A stretch of 10,670 nt of DNA from Chromatiales bacterium (GCA_024762485.1 JANTHH010000085.1:1-10670); one strand, 5' to 3'. Shown: positions 1 to 6,897, counted from the stretch's first letter. Numbers and translations are program-made. The notes: generated from the sequence alone by a model not told the origin.

Positions 1-966
1 CAGCGGCGCAACCACCTTGGGCACACCCAGTGCGGTGATCCAGACAAAGGGGGTTATCAGATCCGGTGGGCGAAAGGTCGCCACCAGCTGGGCGGTCGCA
101 TGGTCGACGGCGACGATGGGGTCGGCGCTGACAAAGTCCTCGACAATGCCGCCGAACAGACCCAGCACATAGAGGAAGGCCATGCCCAACAGGGTCAGCG
201 GCAGACCGCAGAAATGCGAACGATCCAGACGGGCGGCGACAAAGGTGGTCAGGCGCGGGTGGCGGTGGCGCAGGCGCTGCACGAAGGGGTTGCCCGCAAT
301 GGCCCGGCCAATCGAGCGACCCAGTGAACGCAGCATCCGCCACAGGTCGGGGCCATGTCTGAGCAGCGCCCGCTTCAACAGCCACAGCGCCAGCCATACC
401 AGCAGCACCACCAGCAACAGCATGCCGGCGCGCGACATCCACACCTGCGCCAGCTTCAGTGACTGACCGAACAGATAGCCGCCACCGACCCACTGCAGTC
501 CCCAGCCGATGCCGCCGAGCACGTTCCAGAAGAAGAAGGTCCCGCGGTGCATGCCGACACTGCCGGCGATAAAGGGCGCGATCTCCTTGATGCTGGGGAT
601 GAAGCGTCCCAGGAAGACACTCTTGGCCCCGTGCCGGTCGAAGAAACGGCGGGCCTGCTCGATGTGTTCCGACTTGAGGAACCACACCCCGCCGGCGACC
701 CAGCGATGGCCATAGCGTCGGCCCAGCCAGTAGTTCAAATTGTCACCGAGGATGGCGCCGGCCACCGCAAACCAGAAGACCCCGGCAAAATCCAGGTGAC
801 CGGTTGCCGTGAGTGCACCCAGCAGCAACAGCAGGGTCGAGCCGGGCAGCAGCAGACCGACCACAAAGGCGGTCTCCAGCAACGCTGCCAGAAAGGCCAC
901 CCAGTAACCGAGCAGATGGAAATGCTCGATGGAGGGCAACAGGGATTGAAAGAGGTGATCGATCAT
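1..966 (-). CDS. DedA family / PAP2-type membrane fusion protein, C-terminus cut by window edge
   Basis: The first 322 residues are visible; the frame stays open to the window edge. Residues about 15-215 form a DedA (SNARE-associated/VTT) domain with several hydrophobic segments, the PG motif at 41-42, GDNLNYWLGRRYG at about 74-86, and GRFIPSIKEIAPF at about 120-132. A charged linker (about 220-260, rich in R and H) leads into a second hydrophobic part that resembles the N-terminal portion of a PAP2/LssY-like phosphatase domain; its catalytic motifs would lie beyond the window. DedA proteins are inner-membrane proteins linked to lipid-carrier flipping and membrane homeostasis; PAP2 domains dephosphorylate lipid phosphates. 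The visible E31 and R121 fit residues known to matter in E. coli YqjA, but the usual Asp and second Arg are S43 and K127. The chosen ATG at 966 has a weak AAGGA about 12 nt upstream. It is divergent from the PepSY gene at 1276. Confidence 0.88.
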   Translation of the reverse strand, partial: MIDHLFQSLLPSIEHFHLLGYWVAFLAALLETAFVVGLLLPGSTLLLLLGALTATGHLDFAGVFWFAVAGAILGDNLNYWLGRRYGHRWVAGGVWFLKSEHIEQARRFFDRHGAKSVFLGRFIPSIKEIAPFIAGSVGMHRGTFFFWNVLGGIGWGLQWVGGGYLFGQSLKLAQVWMSRAGMLLLVVLLVWLALWLLKRALLRHGPDLWRMLRSLGRSIGRAIAGNPFVQRLRHRHPRLTTFVAARLDRSHFCGLPLTLLGMAFLYVLGLFGGIVEDFVSADPIVAVDHATAQLVATFRPPDLITPFVWITALGVPKVVAPL

Positions 967-1275
967 CGGTGCGCGAGATCCTTTCCCAAATAACCTCGCA
1001 TCTTAACCCTGGATCCCGCCGGGGTCGGCAAGCTTGCCAAATGGTAATGCCTCGAACCGTGTCATCCGCCCACAATAACAACAGCCGACTGACGCAGCCT
1101 GCCGTTGCCCGACGAGGTCGCAGCCTGCACTGGAGCCGGCCATCGGCGCAGCCCTGGTCACGCCATGACATGAGCTTACCGATCGGCAATGTTCGAGAAA
1201 GCTGGCTGCAAGGTCGACCCCGCTAATCTGTTTCCAACGTCGGCATACGCCGGCATCTGAAACAGGAGACAGACC
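967..1275. promoter_or_regulatory. Divergent intergenic region between dedA-PAP2 and pepSY1
   Basis: About 309 bp with no convincing gene. It must hold the promoters of both flanking genes. Seen in it: the CCAAATGG motif at 1033-1051 (listed separately); a possible minus-strand -10 (TAAGAT, 1005-1000) for the DedA gene; a CACAAT (1071-1076) lying about the same distance from the motif as the -10 of the response-regulator promoter; a small stem CGGC-ATAC-GCCG at about 1241-1252 in the pepSY1 leader; and the Shine-Dalgarno AGGAG at 1264-1268, 7 nt before the pepSY1 ATG. The promoter calls are weak matches. A plus-frame reading from 1047 to 1226 is open but has no ribosome site or recognisable content. 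Confidence 0.5.
1033..1051 (+). promoter_or_regulatory. Putative regulator-binding site, CCAAATGG motif copy 1
   Basis: CTTGCCAAATGGTAATGCC matches the site beside the response-regulator promoter (CTAACCAAATGGTAAAGCC, 7135-7153) at 16 of 19 positions. It can be read as an imperfect inverted repeat, TTGCCA-AA-TGGTAA. It lies about 70 bp upstream of the DedA start and about 225 bp upstream of pepSY1, so it could serve either gene. The regulator is not known; the neighbouring OmpR-family protein is the natural candidate by inference. Confidence 0.45.
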
Positions 1276-1788
1276 ATGAAAACGACACACAAGACACTGA
1301 TCGCACTGGGCATCGCCGGCATGCTCGGCGGCACTTCTCTGGGTGTGCTGGCCGACAAGGCCACGTCCACTCCGGAAGGTGTCGTGGTCGAGGACGTCAT
1401 CGTCATCGAGCAATTCCCCAGTGAAGTCCAGGGCGGTTCCATCACCATCAAGGATGACAACGAACAGGCCATGGCAGCCAAGGCACGGCTCAGTGCGAGT
1501 GAGGCAGCGCAGATCGCCACCAAGGCCGTACCCGGCAAGGTGGTCGAGAGCCAGCTGGACGAGGAAAACGGTTTTCTGATCTGGGAGGTCAGCATGCTCT
1601 CCCCCGATGGTCAGGAGACCCAGCTGAAACTCGATGCGGGCAACGGCAAGCTGCTGGCGGTCGAGGCCGGTGAAGATGATGAACACCAGGCGGGTGATCG
1701 CAAGGATGACGACAAGGAAGACCAGGCCGAGAACGGACACAGTGGCTGGAAGTTCTGGGAAGACAACGACAAGGAAGAGCGCGACTGA
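1276..1788 (+). CDS. Exported PepSY-domain protein 1 with acidic, Lys/Asp-rich tail
   Basis: This 170-residue protein begins with a signal peptide (MKTTHK, hydrophobic core, likely cut after VLA near residue 26), so it should act in the periplasm. Residues about 65-130 form one PepSY domain, from AMAAKARLSASEAAQIA through GKVVESQLDEENGFLIWEV to LKLDAGNGKLLAVE. PepSY domains occur in peptidase propeptides and in small periplasmic proteins often found beside two-component systems. The last 40 residues are strongly acidic with Lys and only two His, and end near GWKFWEDND. The start is fixed by AGGAG 7 nt upstream and by the matching start of the paralog at 6310, with which it shares GGAGACAGACCATGAA across the ribosome site. 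The two proteins are close paralogs, but this copy sits about 6 kb from the two-component genes. Ligand unknown; cation binding by the tail is inference. Confidence 0.9.
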   Translation: MKTTHKTLIALGIAGMLGGTSLGVLADKATSTPEGVVVEDVIVIEQFPSEVQGGSITIKDDNEQAMAAKARLSASEAAQIATKAVPGKVVESQLDEENGFLIWEVSMLSPDGQETQLKLDAGNGKLLAVEAGEDDEHQAGDRKDDDKEDQAENGHSGWKFWEDNDKEERD

Positions 1789-1790
1789 AC

Positions 1791-1827
1791 CAGCGCCACC
1801 GTCATCTATCGATGGCGGTGGCTGCTG
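1791..1827 (+). terminator. Strong intercistronic hairpin after pepSY1 (possible attenuator)
   Basis: GCCACCGTCATC (1795-1806) pairs with GATGGCGGTGGC (1811-1822) around a 4-nt loop, with one G-U pair. CAGC/GCTG extends the stem past a bulged T. No T-tract follows at once; the next T-run is at 1835-1838. It could be a leaky terminator or an mRNA-stabilising 3' end separating pepSY1 from the ABC genes. Confidence 0.5.
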
Positions 1828-1879
1828 TCCGGCTATTTTCGCCATCTTGCCAACGCGGCATGGCCGCAAGGAGTGTCAG

Positions 1880-2806
1880 ATGCTTATCGATGCCAACCAC
1901 CTGCATTTGAATCTGCAGGGCCAGACCATCCTGGAGGACGTCAGCCTGCACCTGGCGGCCGGCGAGATCTATGGCTTGCTCGGCCCCAACGGGGCGGGCA
2001 AGAGCACTACCATTGCGCTCCTGCTCGGTCTTTACCAGGCCGACAGGGGCGACCTCAAGTTGTTCGATACGGAACCAAGAGACAACGTGGCCCTGCACCG
2101 CCGGATCGGCGTGATGCCCGAACACGCAGGCTTCTATGAATGGATGAGCGCCAACGATTATCTGGTCTGGTATGCAGGCCTCTATGGTGGCCTGTTGCAA
2201 CCGGTCGACAGTCTGCTGCAACAGGTCGGCCTGGAGGCCACCGGCCACAAGCCGATCAGCCAGTTCTCGCGCGGCATGAAGCAACGACTGGGACTCGCCC
2301 GGGCGCTGGTACACGGACCTGAGTTGTTGATCCTCGACGAACCCACCAACGGTCTCGACCCAAGGGGGCGGCGCGAGATCCATGACCTGCTACTTTCCCT
2401 GGCGGATGAAAGACGGGTCGGCATCCTGCTTTGCACCCACCTGCTGGATGACGTCGAACGGCTGTGCAGCCGCATAGGCATCCTCGACCGCGGCCGTAAC
2501 GTCGCCGAGGGCTCCCTGCCCGAACTGCTCGGTGCAAACCGCAGCGGGCGTCGCTATCGGCTGCGCATCCGTGGCGTGCCCGATAACCAGCAGCTCCCCC
2601 CCGACCTCAAACTATTGCGACGCGATGGTGACTGGTGGCATGTGGAAATCAGCCCCACCATGGCCGCCGATCCCAGCCGGGTCTGGGAGGACCTGCTGGT
2701 ACATGGCTGGCAGTACACCGAGATCCATGCCGAAAGCGGCGGACTGGAGACGCTCTATCTGCAATTGACCGGTGCAGCCACCGACAAGCAGGAGGAAGCG
2801 GCATGA
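1880..2806 (+). CDS. ABC transporter ATP-binding protein (ABC-2/NatA/NosF-like)
   Basis: A 308-residue cytoplasmic ATPase that would power the permease encoded next. Motifs in order: Walker A GPNGAGKST at 35-43; a Q-loop region reading GVMPEH near 78-82 with Glu where many families have Gln, as is common in this exporter group; signature SRGMKQ at 130-135; Walker B LLILDEP at 149-155 with catalytic Glu154; D-loop GLDP at 158-161; and switch His187 in LLCTH. Residues about 225-308 form an extra C-terminal domain seen in ABC-2-type ATPases. The frame is open further upstream, but ATG 1880 follows AAGGAG (1868-1873) and begins the conserved fold, so it was chosen. The stop overlaps the permease start as ATGA, implying translational coupling. 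The substrate cannot be told from the sequence. Confidence 0.93.
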   Translation: MLIDANHLHLNLQGQTILEDVSLHLAAGEIYGLLGPNGAGKSTTIALLLGLYQADRGDLKLFDTEPRDNVALHRRIGVMPEHAGFYEWMSANDYLVWYAGLYGGLLQPVDSLLQQVGLEATGHKPISQFSRGMKQRLGLARALVHGPELLILDEPTNGLDPRGRREIHDLLLSLADERRVGILLCTHLLDDVERLCSRIGILDRGRNVAEGSLPELLGANRSGRRYRLRIRGVPDNQQLPPDLKLLRRDGDWWHVEISPTMAADPSRVWEDLLVHGWQYTEIHAESGGLETLYLQLTGAATDKQEEAA

Positions 2807-3558
2807 AACCCAGTAGCCTGATCGCACAAAAGGAACGCGGGGCACTGTTGCAGAACCAGCGCGGCCTGGCCTGGCTGCTGGCCTACAGCGGCATCCTCTC
2901 GGCCTTTGCCCTGTTGCTGATCAGCAACAAGGAATTGAGCCTGCTGGACAATGCCCAGATCGTCTACATGATGGCCGGTACAGTGACCGCCGCGGGCGCA
3001 TTGATCGCCGTCATCATGGGTGCCGATGCCTTCGCCGGCGAACGTGAACGCGGCACCCTGGTGCCGTTGCTGACCGCACCCGTCTCGCCCGCCCAGTTGC
3101 TGATGGGCAAGGCACTGGGCCTGGTCAGCGCCTGGCTGCTGATGTACCTGCTGGCGCTGCCTTACCTGTGGGCGGTGGGCGCCGGCGGACAGAACCTGCT
3201 GCAGGCCATCTTCTATCTGGCCCTGTTCGGCACGCCGGTGGTGCTTGGCTTCGGCTATCTGGCCATGGCGCTGTCGGCACGCAGCGGCAGCGTGCTGTCA
3301 TCGATGCTGACCAGCCTGATCGTGCTGCTGTTCTCGGCCAGCCCACTGCTGATCGGCCCGGGCCTGCGCAACAGCGTCATCGGCAAGGCCATCGATGCTG
3401 TCAACCCATTCTCCGGCGCGCTCAATACCTTCGATTCGGTGATCATCGACAGCGCCCCCTTCAGCGGCCAGCTGGCACGACTGGCACTGGTATTGATCTG
3501 GCTGTCGATCACCTTCCTTGCGGCGCGCGTAACCGCGCGTCACCCCAACTTTCGTTGA
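2803..3558 (+). CDS. ABC-2 type transporter permease
   Basis: A 251-residue integral membrane protein with about six hydrophobic segments (roughly residues 22-40, 50-72, 100-122, 133-160, 165-187 and 225-245). Between the second and third lies ERERGTLVPLLTAPVSPAQLLMGKAL (about 81-106), the cytoplasmic coupling motif typical of NosY/NatB-like ABC-2 permeases. These pair with a single ATPase to form exporters or membrane-remodelling pumps. The start is the ATG overlapping the ATPase stop; the longer frame upstream lies entirely inside the ATPase gene. The gene is followed 15 nt later by the anchored periplasmic protein. Substrate unknown. Similarity to the NosFY pair of nitrous-oxide reductase maturation is only at family level, and no NosD or nos gene is present in this window. 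Confidence 0.9.
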   Translation: MKPSSLIAQKERGALLQNQRGLAWLLAYSGILSAFALLLISNKELSLLDNAQIVYMMAGTVTAAGALIAVIMGADAFAGERERGTLVPLLTAPVSPAQLLMGKALGLVSAWLLMYLLALPYLWAVGAGGQNLLQAIFYLALFGTPVVLGFGYLAMALSARSGSVLSSMLTSLIVLLFSASPLLIGPGLRNSVIGKAIDAVNPFSGALNTFDSVIIDSAPFSGQLARLALVLIWLSITFLAARVTARHPNFR

Positions 3559-3573
3559 TAGCGGAGGCCCCTG

Positions 3574-4104
3574 ATGAAACATCTACAGGTTTTACTGCTG
3601 CTCGCCGGGCTGCTGCTCGGCAGCGGTCTGGCACAGGCCGCCAATCTCGATCTGCAACTGGCCGCCGACCCCAAAAACCCCAGCAGCCCCACCATGGGTG
3701 ACTGGATGCATTTCAACAGTGTGATCAGCAATACCGGGCAGCAGGCCATCGACGGCCTGGTGGCCTGGATCAGTCTGGTGGAGGTCACTGCCGGCCACGA
3801 ACAACCCATGGACCTGGAGGACTGGAGCGCCCATAAGGCCGTCACCGGCACGACGCTCGCGCCGGGCGGTTCGCTGCAGACCAACTGGCCGGTGCGGCTG
3901 ATCAAGCAGGGCGACTACCGGGTCGTCATCAGCGCCACAGATCGCAACGACAAGACTGTCTTCACCAGCCCGACCATTCAGTTCCATGTGGCGCAGAAGC
4001 CTGTGGTCGAGTCCCGGCGCATCCTGCCGGTCGCACTCGGGCTGCCGCTGTTCATCGGTGGTCTGATGGGCTATCGCAGGTACAAGCAGCACCACGCCGG
4101 GTAA
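3574..4104 (+). CDS. Signal-peptide protein with periplasmic beta-rich domain and C-terminal membrane anchor
   Basis: I do not recognise a named family. The 176-residue product starts with a clear signal peptide (MKHLQVLLLLAGLLLGSGLAQA, cut likely after residue 22; no lipobox Cys). Residues about 23-145 have alternating hydrophobic/polar stretches (for example MHFNSVISNTGQQAIDGLV and GDYRVVISATDRNDKTVF) that suggest an Ig-like beta-sandwich of the CARDB/NEW3 style; this is inference from pattern. A hydrophobic stretch at about 150-167 followed by YRRYKQHH gives a C-terminal anchor with the tail in the cytoplasm. GGAGG at 3563-3567 lies 6 nt before the ATG. The 15-nt gap to the permease and 20-nt gap to the DUF2231 gene put it in the ABC operon, where it may be a periplasmic accessory or substrate-binding partner. 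Confidence 0.75.
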   Translation: MKHLQVLLLLAGLLLGSGLAQAANLDLQLAADPKNPSSPTMGDWMHFNSVISNTGQQAIDGLVAWISLVEVTAGHEQPMDLEDWSAHKAVTGTTLAPGGSLQTNWPVRLIKQGDYRVVISATDRNDKTVFTSPTIQFHVAQKPVVESRRILPVALGLPLFIGGLMGYRRYKQHHAG

Positions 4105-4124
4105 AAACAACAGGAGACCACGAC

Positions 4125-4583
4125 ATGCTCGACATCGCACACATCCACCCCATGCTGATCCACTTCCCGCTGGCGCTGATGCCCGTTGCCCTGGCCGCAC
4201 AGGGCCTGGCCCTTGCCCGGGGGCAGTCACTGTTCGGCAGAGACTGCGTCTCGACCAGCGGCGTGGTGCTGGTGGTGTTGGCGGCGGCCGGTGCCGTCCT
4301 CGCTGCGCTTTTTGGTGACATGGCCCTGGATCAGGCAGTCGCCAGCGGCGTGCCACTGAGCAAGTTGGAGGGCCACGAGGAACTGGGCATCCTCAGCGCC
4401 TCTGTCCTCGCCGGCCTGGCCGTGCTGGAAGGCTGGTTCTATGTCCGCAAGAACACCAGCCGGGGTCTGTCAGGTGCCGCCTTCCTGGCGGGTCTGATCC
4501 TGACCGGGCTGCTGATACTCACCGCCTACTACGGCGGCATCCTGGTCTATGGCCTGGGGGTCAATGTCGCCACCGGCGGTTGA
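4125..4583 (+). CDS. DUF2231-family four-helix membrane protein
   Basis: A 152-residue integral membrane protein with four hydrophobic segments (roughly 8-32, 42-63, 80-100 and 115-145). The N-terminal HPMLIHFPLALMP is the hallmark of DUF2231 (PF09990), whose biochemical role is not settled. Two conserved His lie in the first helix motif (HPMLIH), and another in GHEELG near residue 82 starts the third helix. Such helix histidines could hold haem or a metal, but that is inference. AGGAGA lies about 8 nt before the ATG. It is the last gene of the ABC cluster. A 115-bp structured gap separates it from the cardiolipin synthase gene. Confidence 0.8.
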   Translation: MLDIAHIHPMLIHFPLALMPVALAAQGLALARGQSLFGRDCVSTSGVVLVVLAAAGAVLAALFGDMALDQAVASGVPLSKLEGHEELGILSASVLAGLAVLEGWFYVRKNTSRGLSGAAFLAGLILTGLLILTAYYGGILVYGLGVNVATGG

Positions 4584-4698
4584 TCGACAACGCCTGAGGA
4601 GATAACGTCCGGACGGAGGCGTGGCGGGGTGGCGCCACTCGACACCCCGACCCGGCGGCCGACCACTACGCCCCACATTCACAGGTTGTGATCCCTCG
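4584..4698. other. Palindrome-rich gap before the cardiolipin synthase gene
   Basis: This 115-bp gap holds several symmetric stretches: CGTCCGGACG (4606-4615), bracketed by CGCCT (4591-4595) and AGGCG (4617-4621); CGGGGTG (4625-4631) pairing with CACCCCG (4643-4649); and the palindrome GTGGCGCCAC (4629-4638), which competes with that stem. No clear T-tract or sigma-70 promoter is visible. It may act as a terminator-like or regulatory leader. Confidence 0.4.
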
Positions 4699-6093
4699 AT
4701 GAGCCTCGCCCTGACCCTGCTCAACTATCACCTGGTCGTTGTACTGGTGGTGATCCTGGTTCTGGTGTTTGTCTCCAACGTGCTGCAGCAGAGGCGCCCG
4801 CCCTCCTCGTCCATGGCGTGGATCATCTTCATCATCACCCTGCCGTACCTCGCCATCCCGCTCTACCTGGCGATCGGCGCCAGAAAGCTGTCAAGCAGGG
4901 CCATCGAGAACAAGCGCCAGCTGTACCCGGATCTGGCGGCACGGGCACCCATCCTCATCAACCCGCCGGCTGACCAGCTGCTGTATTCGTACCACCTGCC
5001 ACCGCCCAGCGACAGCAACCTGATCCGTTTTCATGCCGATGGCCGCGCCGCCTTCGACGACCTGCTCGCGCTGATCGACGCTGCCACACATCGCCTCGAC
5101 CTGTGCACCTTCATCCTTGCCGACGACCCGATCGGCCGGCAGGTGCGAACGCATCTTGTTGCCAGAGCCAAAGACGGGGTGCGGGTGCGGGTGCTGCTCG
5201 ACGGGGTCGGCTCCTTCCTGCTGCCCAAGGGGTTTCTCGACCCCCTGAAACAGGCCGGCGCACAGGTCGCCTGGTTCATCCCGGTCATCCACCGTCCCTT
5301 CAAGGGGCGGACCAACCTGCGGAATCACCGCAAACTGCTCGTCGCCGACGGTTGCCGTGTCTGGAGCGGCGGGCGCAATCTGAAGAATGATTATTTCCTT
5401 GCCGCGGAGGACGGCCGGCCGGCATGGGTCGACCTCACTCACCGTGCCGAGGGACCTGTCGCCAGCGACTTCCAGTATCTGTTCGATGCCGATTGGAATT
5501 TCGCCACCGGCAAGCCCTCCGTGAGCAGCGCGCCCTGCCCGCCACAGGCGGGTGGTCAACCGATGCGGATGCTGCCCACCGGGCCCGACATCCATGGCGA
5601 CCCGCTGTATGCACTGCTGATGTCCGCTGCCCTGGAGGCCCGCCAGCGGATCGTCATCGTCACCCCCTATTACGTGCCGGATGATGCCCTCTCAAGATCA
5701 CTCTGCCTGGCGGCACGCAAGGGCACCCGGGTGGAGCTGATACTGCCCCAGGCATCCAACCATCCGCTGACAGACATCGCCAGGAACCGCTATCTGCGCG
5801 AGTTGCATGAGGCCGGCGGCAGGATATACCTGCTGCCCGAACGCATGATCCACGCCAAGCTGTTCATCTTCGATGACCAACTGGCCCTCAATGGCAGTGC
5901 CAATCTCGATATCAGGAGCCTTTTTCTCAATTTCGAACTGATGAGCGTGTTCTATCACCTACAGCAGCTCGACTGGCTGGCCTCATGGGCCGATGCCCTG
6001 AAGGCAGATGCGATCCCCTACCAGGCCGACCGGCCCGGTCTGCTGAAACGCAACCTGGAGGGCCTGGTGTCCATGCTCTCCTTCCAGCTCTGA
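4699..6093 (+). CDS. cls: Cardiolipin synthase-like phospholipase D family protein
   Basis: A 464-residue inner-membrane enzyme expected to make cardiolipin or a related phospholipid by transphosphatidylation. Two N-terminal membrane helices (about 8-28 and 39-60, the PLD-nuclease N-terminal region) precede two HKD catalytic modules: NHRKLLVADG with H210, K212 and D217, followed by SGGRNL; and IHAKLFIFDD with H385, K387 and D392, followed by NGSANLDIRS. Both modules are intact. Length and layout fit the bacterial ClsA type. ATG 4699 was chosen because the helix begins there. An in-frame GTG at 4621 would add 26 Arg/Pro-rich residues and has GGAGG only 1 nt upstream. The ribosome site for 4699 is weak (AGG about 13 nt upstream). 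The substrate is not certain, since some family members act on other alcohols. Confidence 0.9.
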   Translation: MSLALTLLNYHLVVVLVVILVLVFVSNVLQQRRPPSSSMAWIIFIITLPYLAIPLYLAIGARKLSSRAIENKRQLYPDLAARAPILINPPADQLLYSYHLPPPSDSNLIRFHADGRAAFDDLLALIDAATHRLDLCTFILADDPIGRQVRTHLVARAKDGVRVRVLLDGVGSFLLPKGFLDPLKQAGAQVAWFIPVIHRPFKGRTNLRNHRKLLVADGCRVWSGGRNLKNDYFLAAEDGRPAWVDLTHRAEGPVASDFQYLFDADWNFATGKPSVSSAPCPPQAGGQPMRMLPTGPDIHGDPLYALLMSAALEARQRIVIVTPYYVPDDALSRSLCLAARKGTRVELILPQASNHPLTDIARNRYLRELHEAGGRIYLLPERMIHAKLFIFDDQLALNGSANLDIRSLFLNFELMSVFYHLQQLDWLASWADALKADAIPYQADRPGLLKRNLEGLVSMLSFQL

Positions 6094-6309
6094 GCCGCAA
6101 GGTCCTCGGATTCAAGAAACTGGGTTCCAGTGGATATTCGGCCCGGGGCGGGCCTCCTGCAACCCCACCGTCCAAACCGGAGCGGCGGTTCACGGTGCCT
6201 CGCCTTTCCATTTGGTATGGCCACGGCAAGCCGTTGGCAAGGTGTCATCACCTAGGCTGTGTACAACGTCGAATGCGGCGTGAAACTCAACCTGATATGG
6301 AGACAGACC
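6094..6309 (+). promoter_or_regulatory. Upstream region of pepSY2
   Basis: A 216-bp gene-free gap. It carries the motif copy at 6201-6215 (listed separately), a TTGGCA at 6234-6239 resembling a -35 box but without a well-spaced -10, and the inverted repeat AGGTG-TCAT-CACCT (6240-6253), a possible small operator or hairpin. The leader ends in GGAGA (6299-6303), 6 nt before the pepSY2 ATG. No terminator with a T-tract is evident after cls. Confidence 0.4.
6201..6215 (-). promoter_or_regulatory. Putative regulator-binding site, CCAAATGG motif copy 2
   Basis: On the minus strand this reads CCAAATGGAAAGGCG, sharing the CCAAATGG core and following purine run with the copies at 1033-1051 and 7135-7153. 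On the plus strand it appears as an imperfect inverted repeat, TTTCCA-TT-TGGTAT. It lies about 95 bp before the pepSY2 start. Its orientation is opposite to the copy beside the response-regulator promoter. Confidence 0.4.
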
Positions 6310-6825
6310 ATGAAGACATCACATAAAGCATTGCTTGCATTGAGCATCGCCGGCGTACTTGGCGGTATGTCACTCGGCGCCAACGCTGCGAACGTACCCG
6401 CAGGCTCGACAGCCGGGCTGGCAGCAGCCATCGCACAACTGCCCCATGAGGTGCAGCGGGGGTCGATCCCGGTAAAGGCCGACAATGAACAGGCCATGGC
6501 GACCCAGGCACGTATCGGTGCCGCCGAGGCGGCGCAGATCGCTGCCAAGGCGCTGCCCGGCAAGGTGGTCGAGAGTCAGCTGGATGCGGAGAACGGCTAT
6601 CTGATCTGGGAGGTCAGCCTGCTCACCGACAACGGCCGGGAGACCCAGCTGAAACTGGACGCCGGCAACGGCCAGCTGTTGGCTGCGGAGCAGGATGAGC
6701 GGGATGAACATCCACAGGACGAGCACGAGGATGAAGACCACGAAGACCAGGCGGAGAACAGCCACGGTGAAGACATGAACCGGGAAGACCACGACCAGGA
6801 TGAACATGACGGCCGTCACGGCTAG
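6310..6825 (+). CDS. Exported PepSY-domain protein 2 with His/Asp/Glu-rich tail
   Basis: A 171-residue paralog of the protein at 1276. It has a signal peptide (MKTSHK plus hydrophobic core, likely cut after ANA near residue 26), then one PepSY domain at about 64-130 (AMATQARIGAAEAAQIA, GKVVESQLDAENGYLIWEV, LKLDAGNGQLLAAE). The last 43 residues differ from the paralog: they contain seven His and about twenty Asp/Glu, in repeats such as DEH, EDH and DEHE, a typical look for binding divalent metal in the periplasm (inference). ATG 6310 is preferred over the upstream in-frame GTG at 6259 because of the ribosome site and the matching start of the paralog. It is followed by a hairpin and then by the small membrane protein, response regulator and kinase, so it probably belongs with that sensory system. 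Confidence 0.9.
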   Translation: MKTSHKALLALSIAGVLGGMSLGANAANVPAGSTAGLAAAIAQLPHEVQRGSIPVKADNEQAMATQARIGAAEAAQIAAKALPGKVVESQLDAENGYLIWEVSLLTDNGRETQLKLDAGNGQLLAAEQDERDEHPQDEHEDEDHEDQAENSHGEDMNREDHDQDEHDGRHG

Positions 6826-6833
6826 GGCGATGA

Positions 6834-6856
6834 GGGCGGCATCTGTGATGCCGCCC
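6834..6856 (+). other. Perfect 10-bp hairpin between pepSY2 and the small membrane gene
   Basis: GGGCGGCATC (6834-6843) and GATGCCGCCC (6847-6856) form a perfect stem around a 3-nt loop. No T-run follows, so it is more likely an mRNA-stabilising or processing element, or a partial terminator, than a full intrinsic terminator. Confidence 0.55.
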
Positions 6857-6897
6857 CTGCACGATACACCTGCCGATAAATATGGAGGAACGATCAA

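Noticed and set aside
813..1226. Plus-strand open frame crossing the dedA start and the divergent gap
   Set aside because: It overlaps the real DedA coding region antisense, has Arg/Ser-rich content without domains, and no ribosome site.
1634..1879. Upstream extension of the ABC ATPase frame
   Set aside because: It overlaps the pepSY1 gene in another frame and the hairpin; ATG 1880 has a good ribosome site and begins the conserved fold.
2635..2802. Upstream extension of the permease frame
   Set aside because: It lies wholly within the ATPase gene; the ATGA overlap start at 2803 is normal for this gene pair.
1880..3558. Calling the ABC pair NosF/NosY
   Set aside because: The similarity is at the ABC-2 family level; no NosD, NosZ or NosL gene is visible to support nitrous-oxide reductase maturation.
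4621..4698. GTG start giving cls 26 extra residues
   Set aside because: The extra residues are Arg/Pro-rich with no family look, and the GGAGG is only 1 nt from the GTG, too close to work well.
6259..6309. GTG start 17 codons before the pepSY2 ATG
   Set aside because: It would put polar residues before the signal peptide and breaks the match with the paralog start; GGAGA fits ATG 6310.
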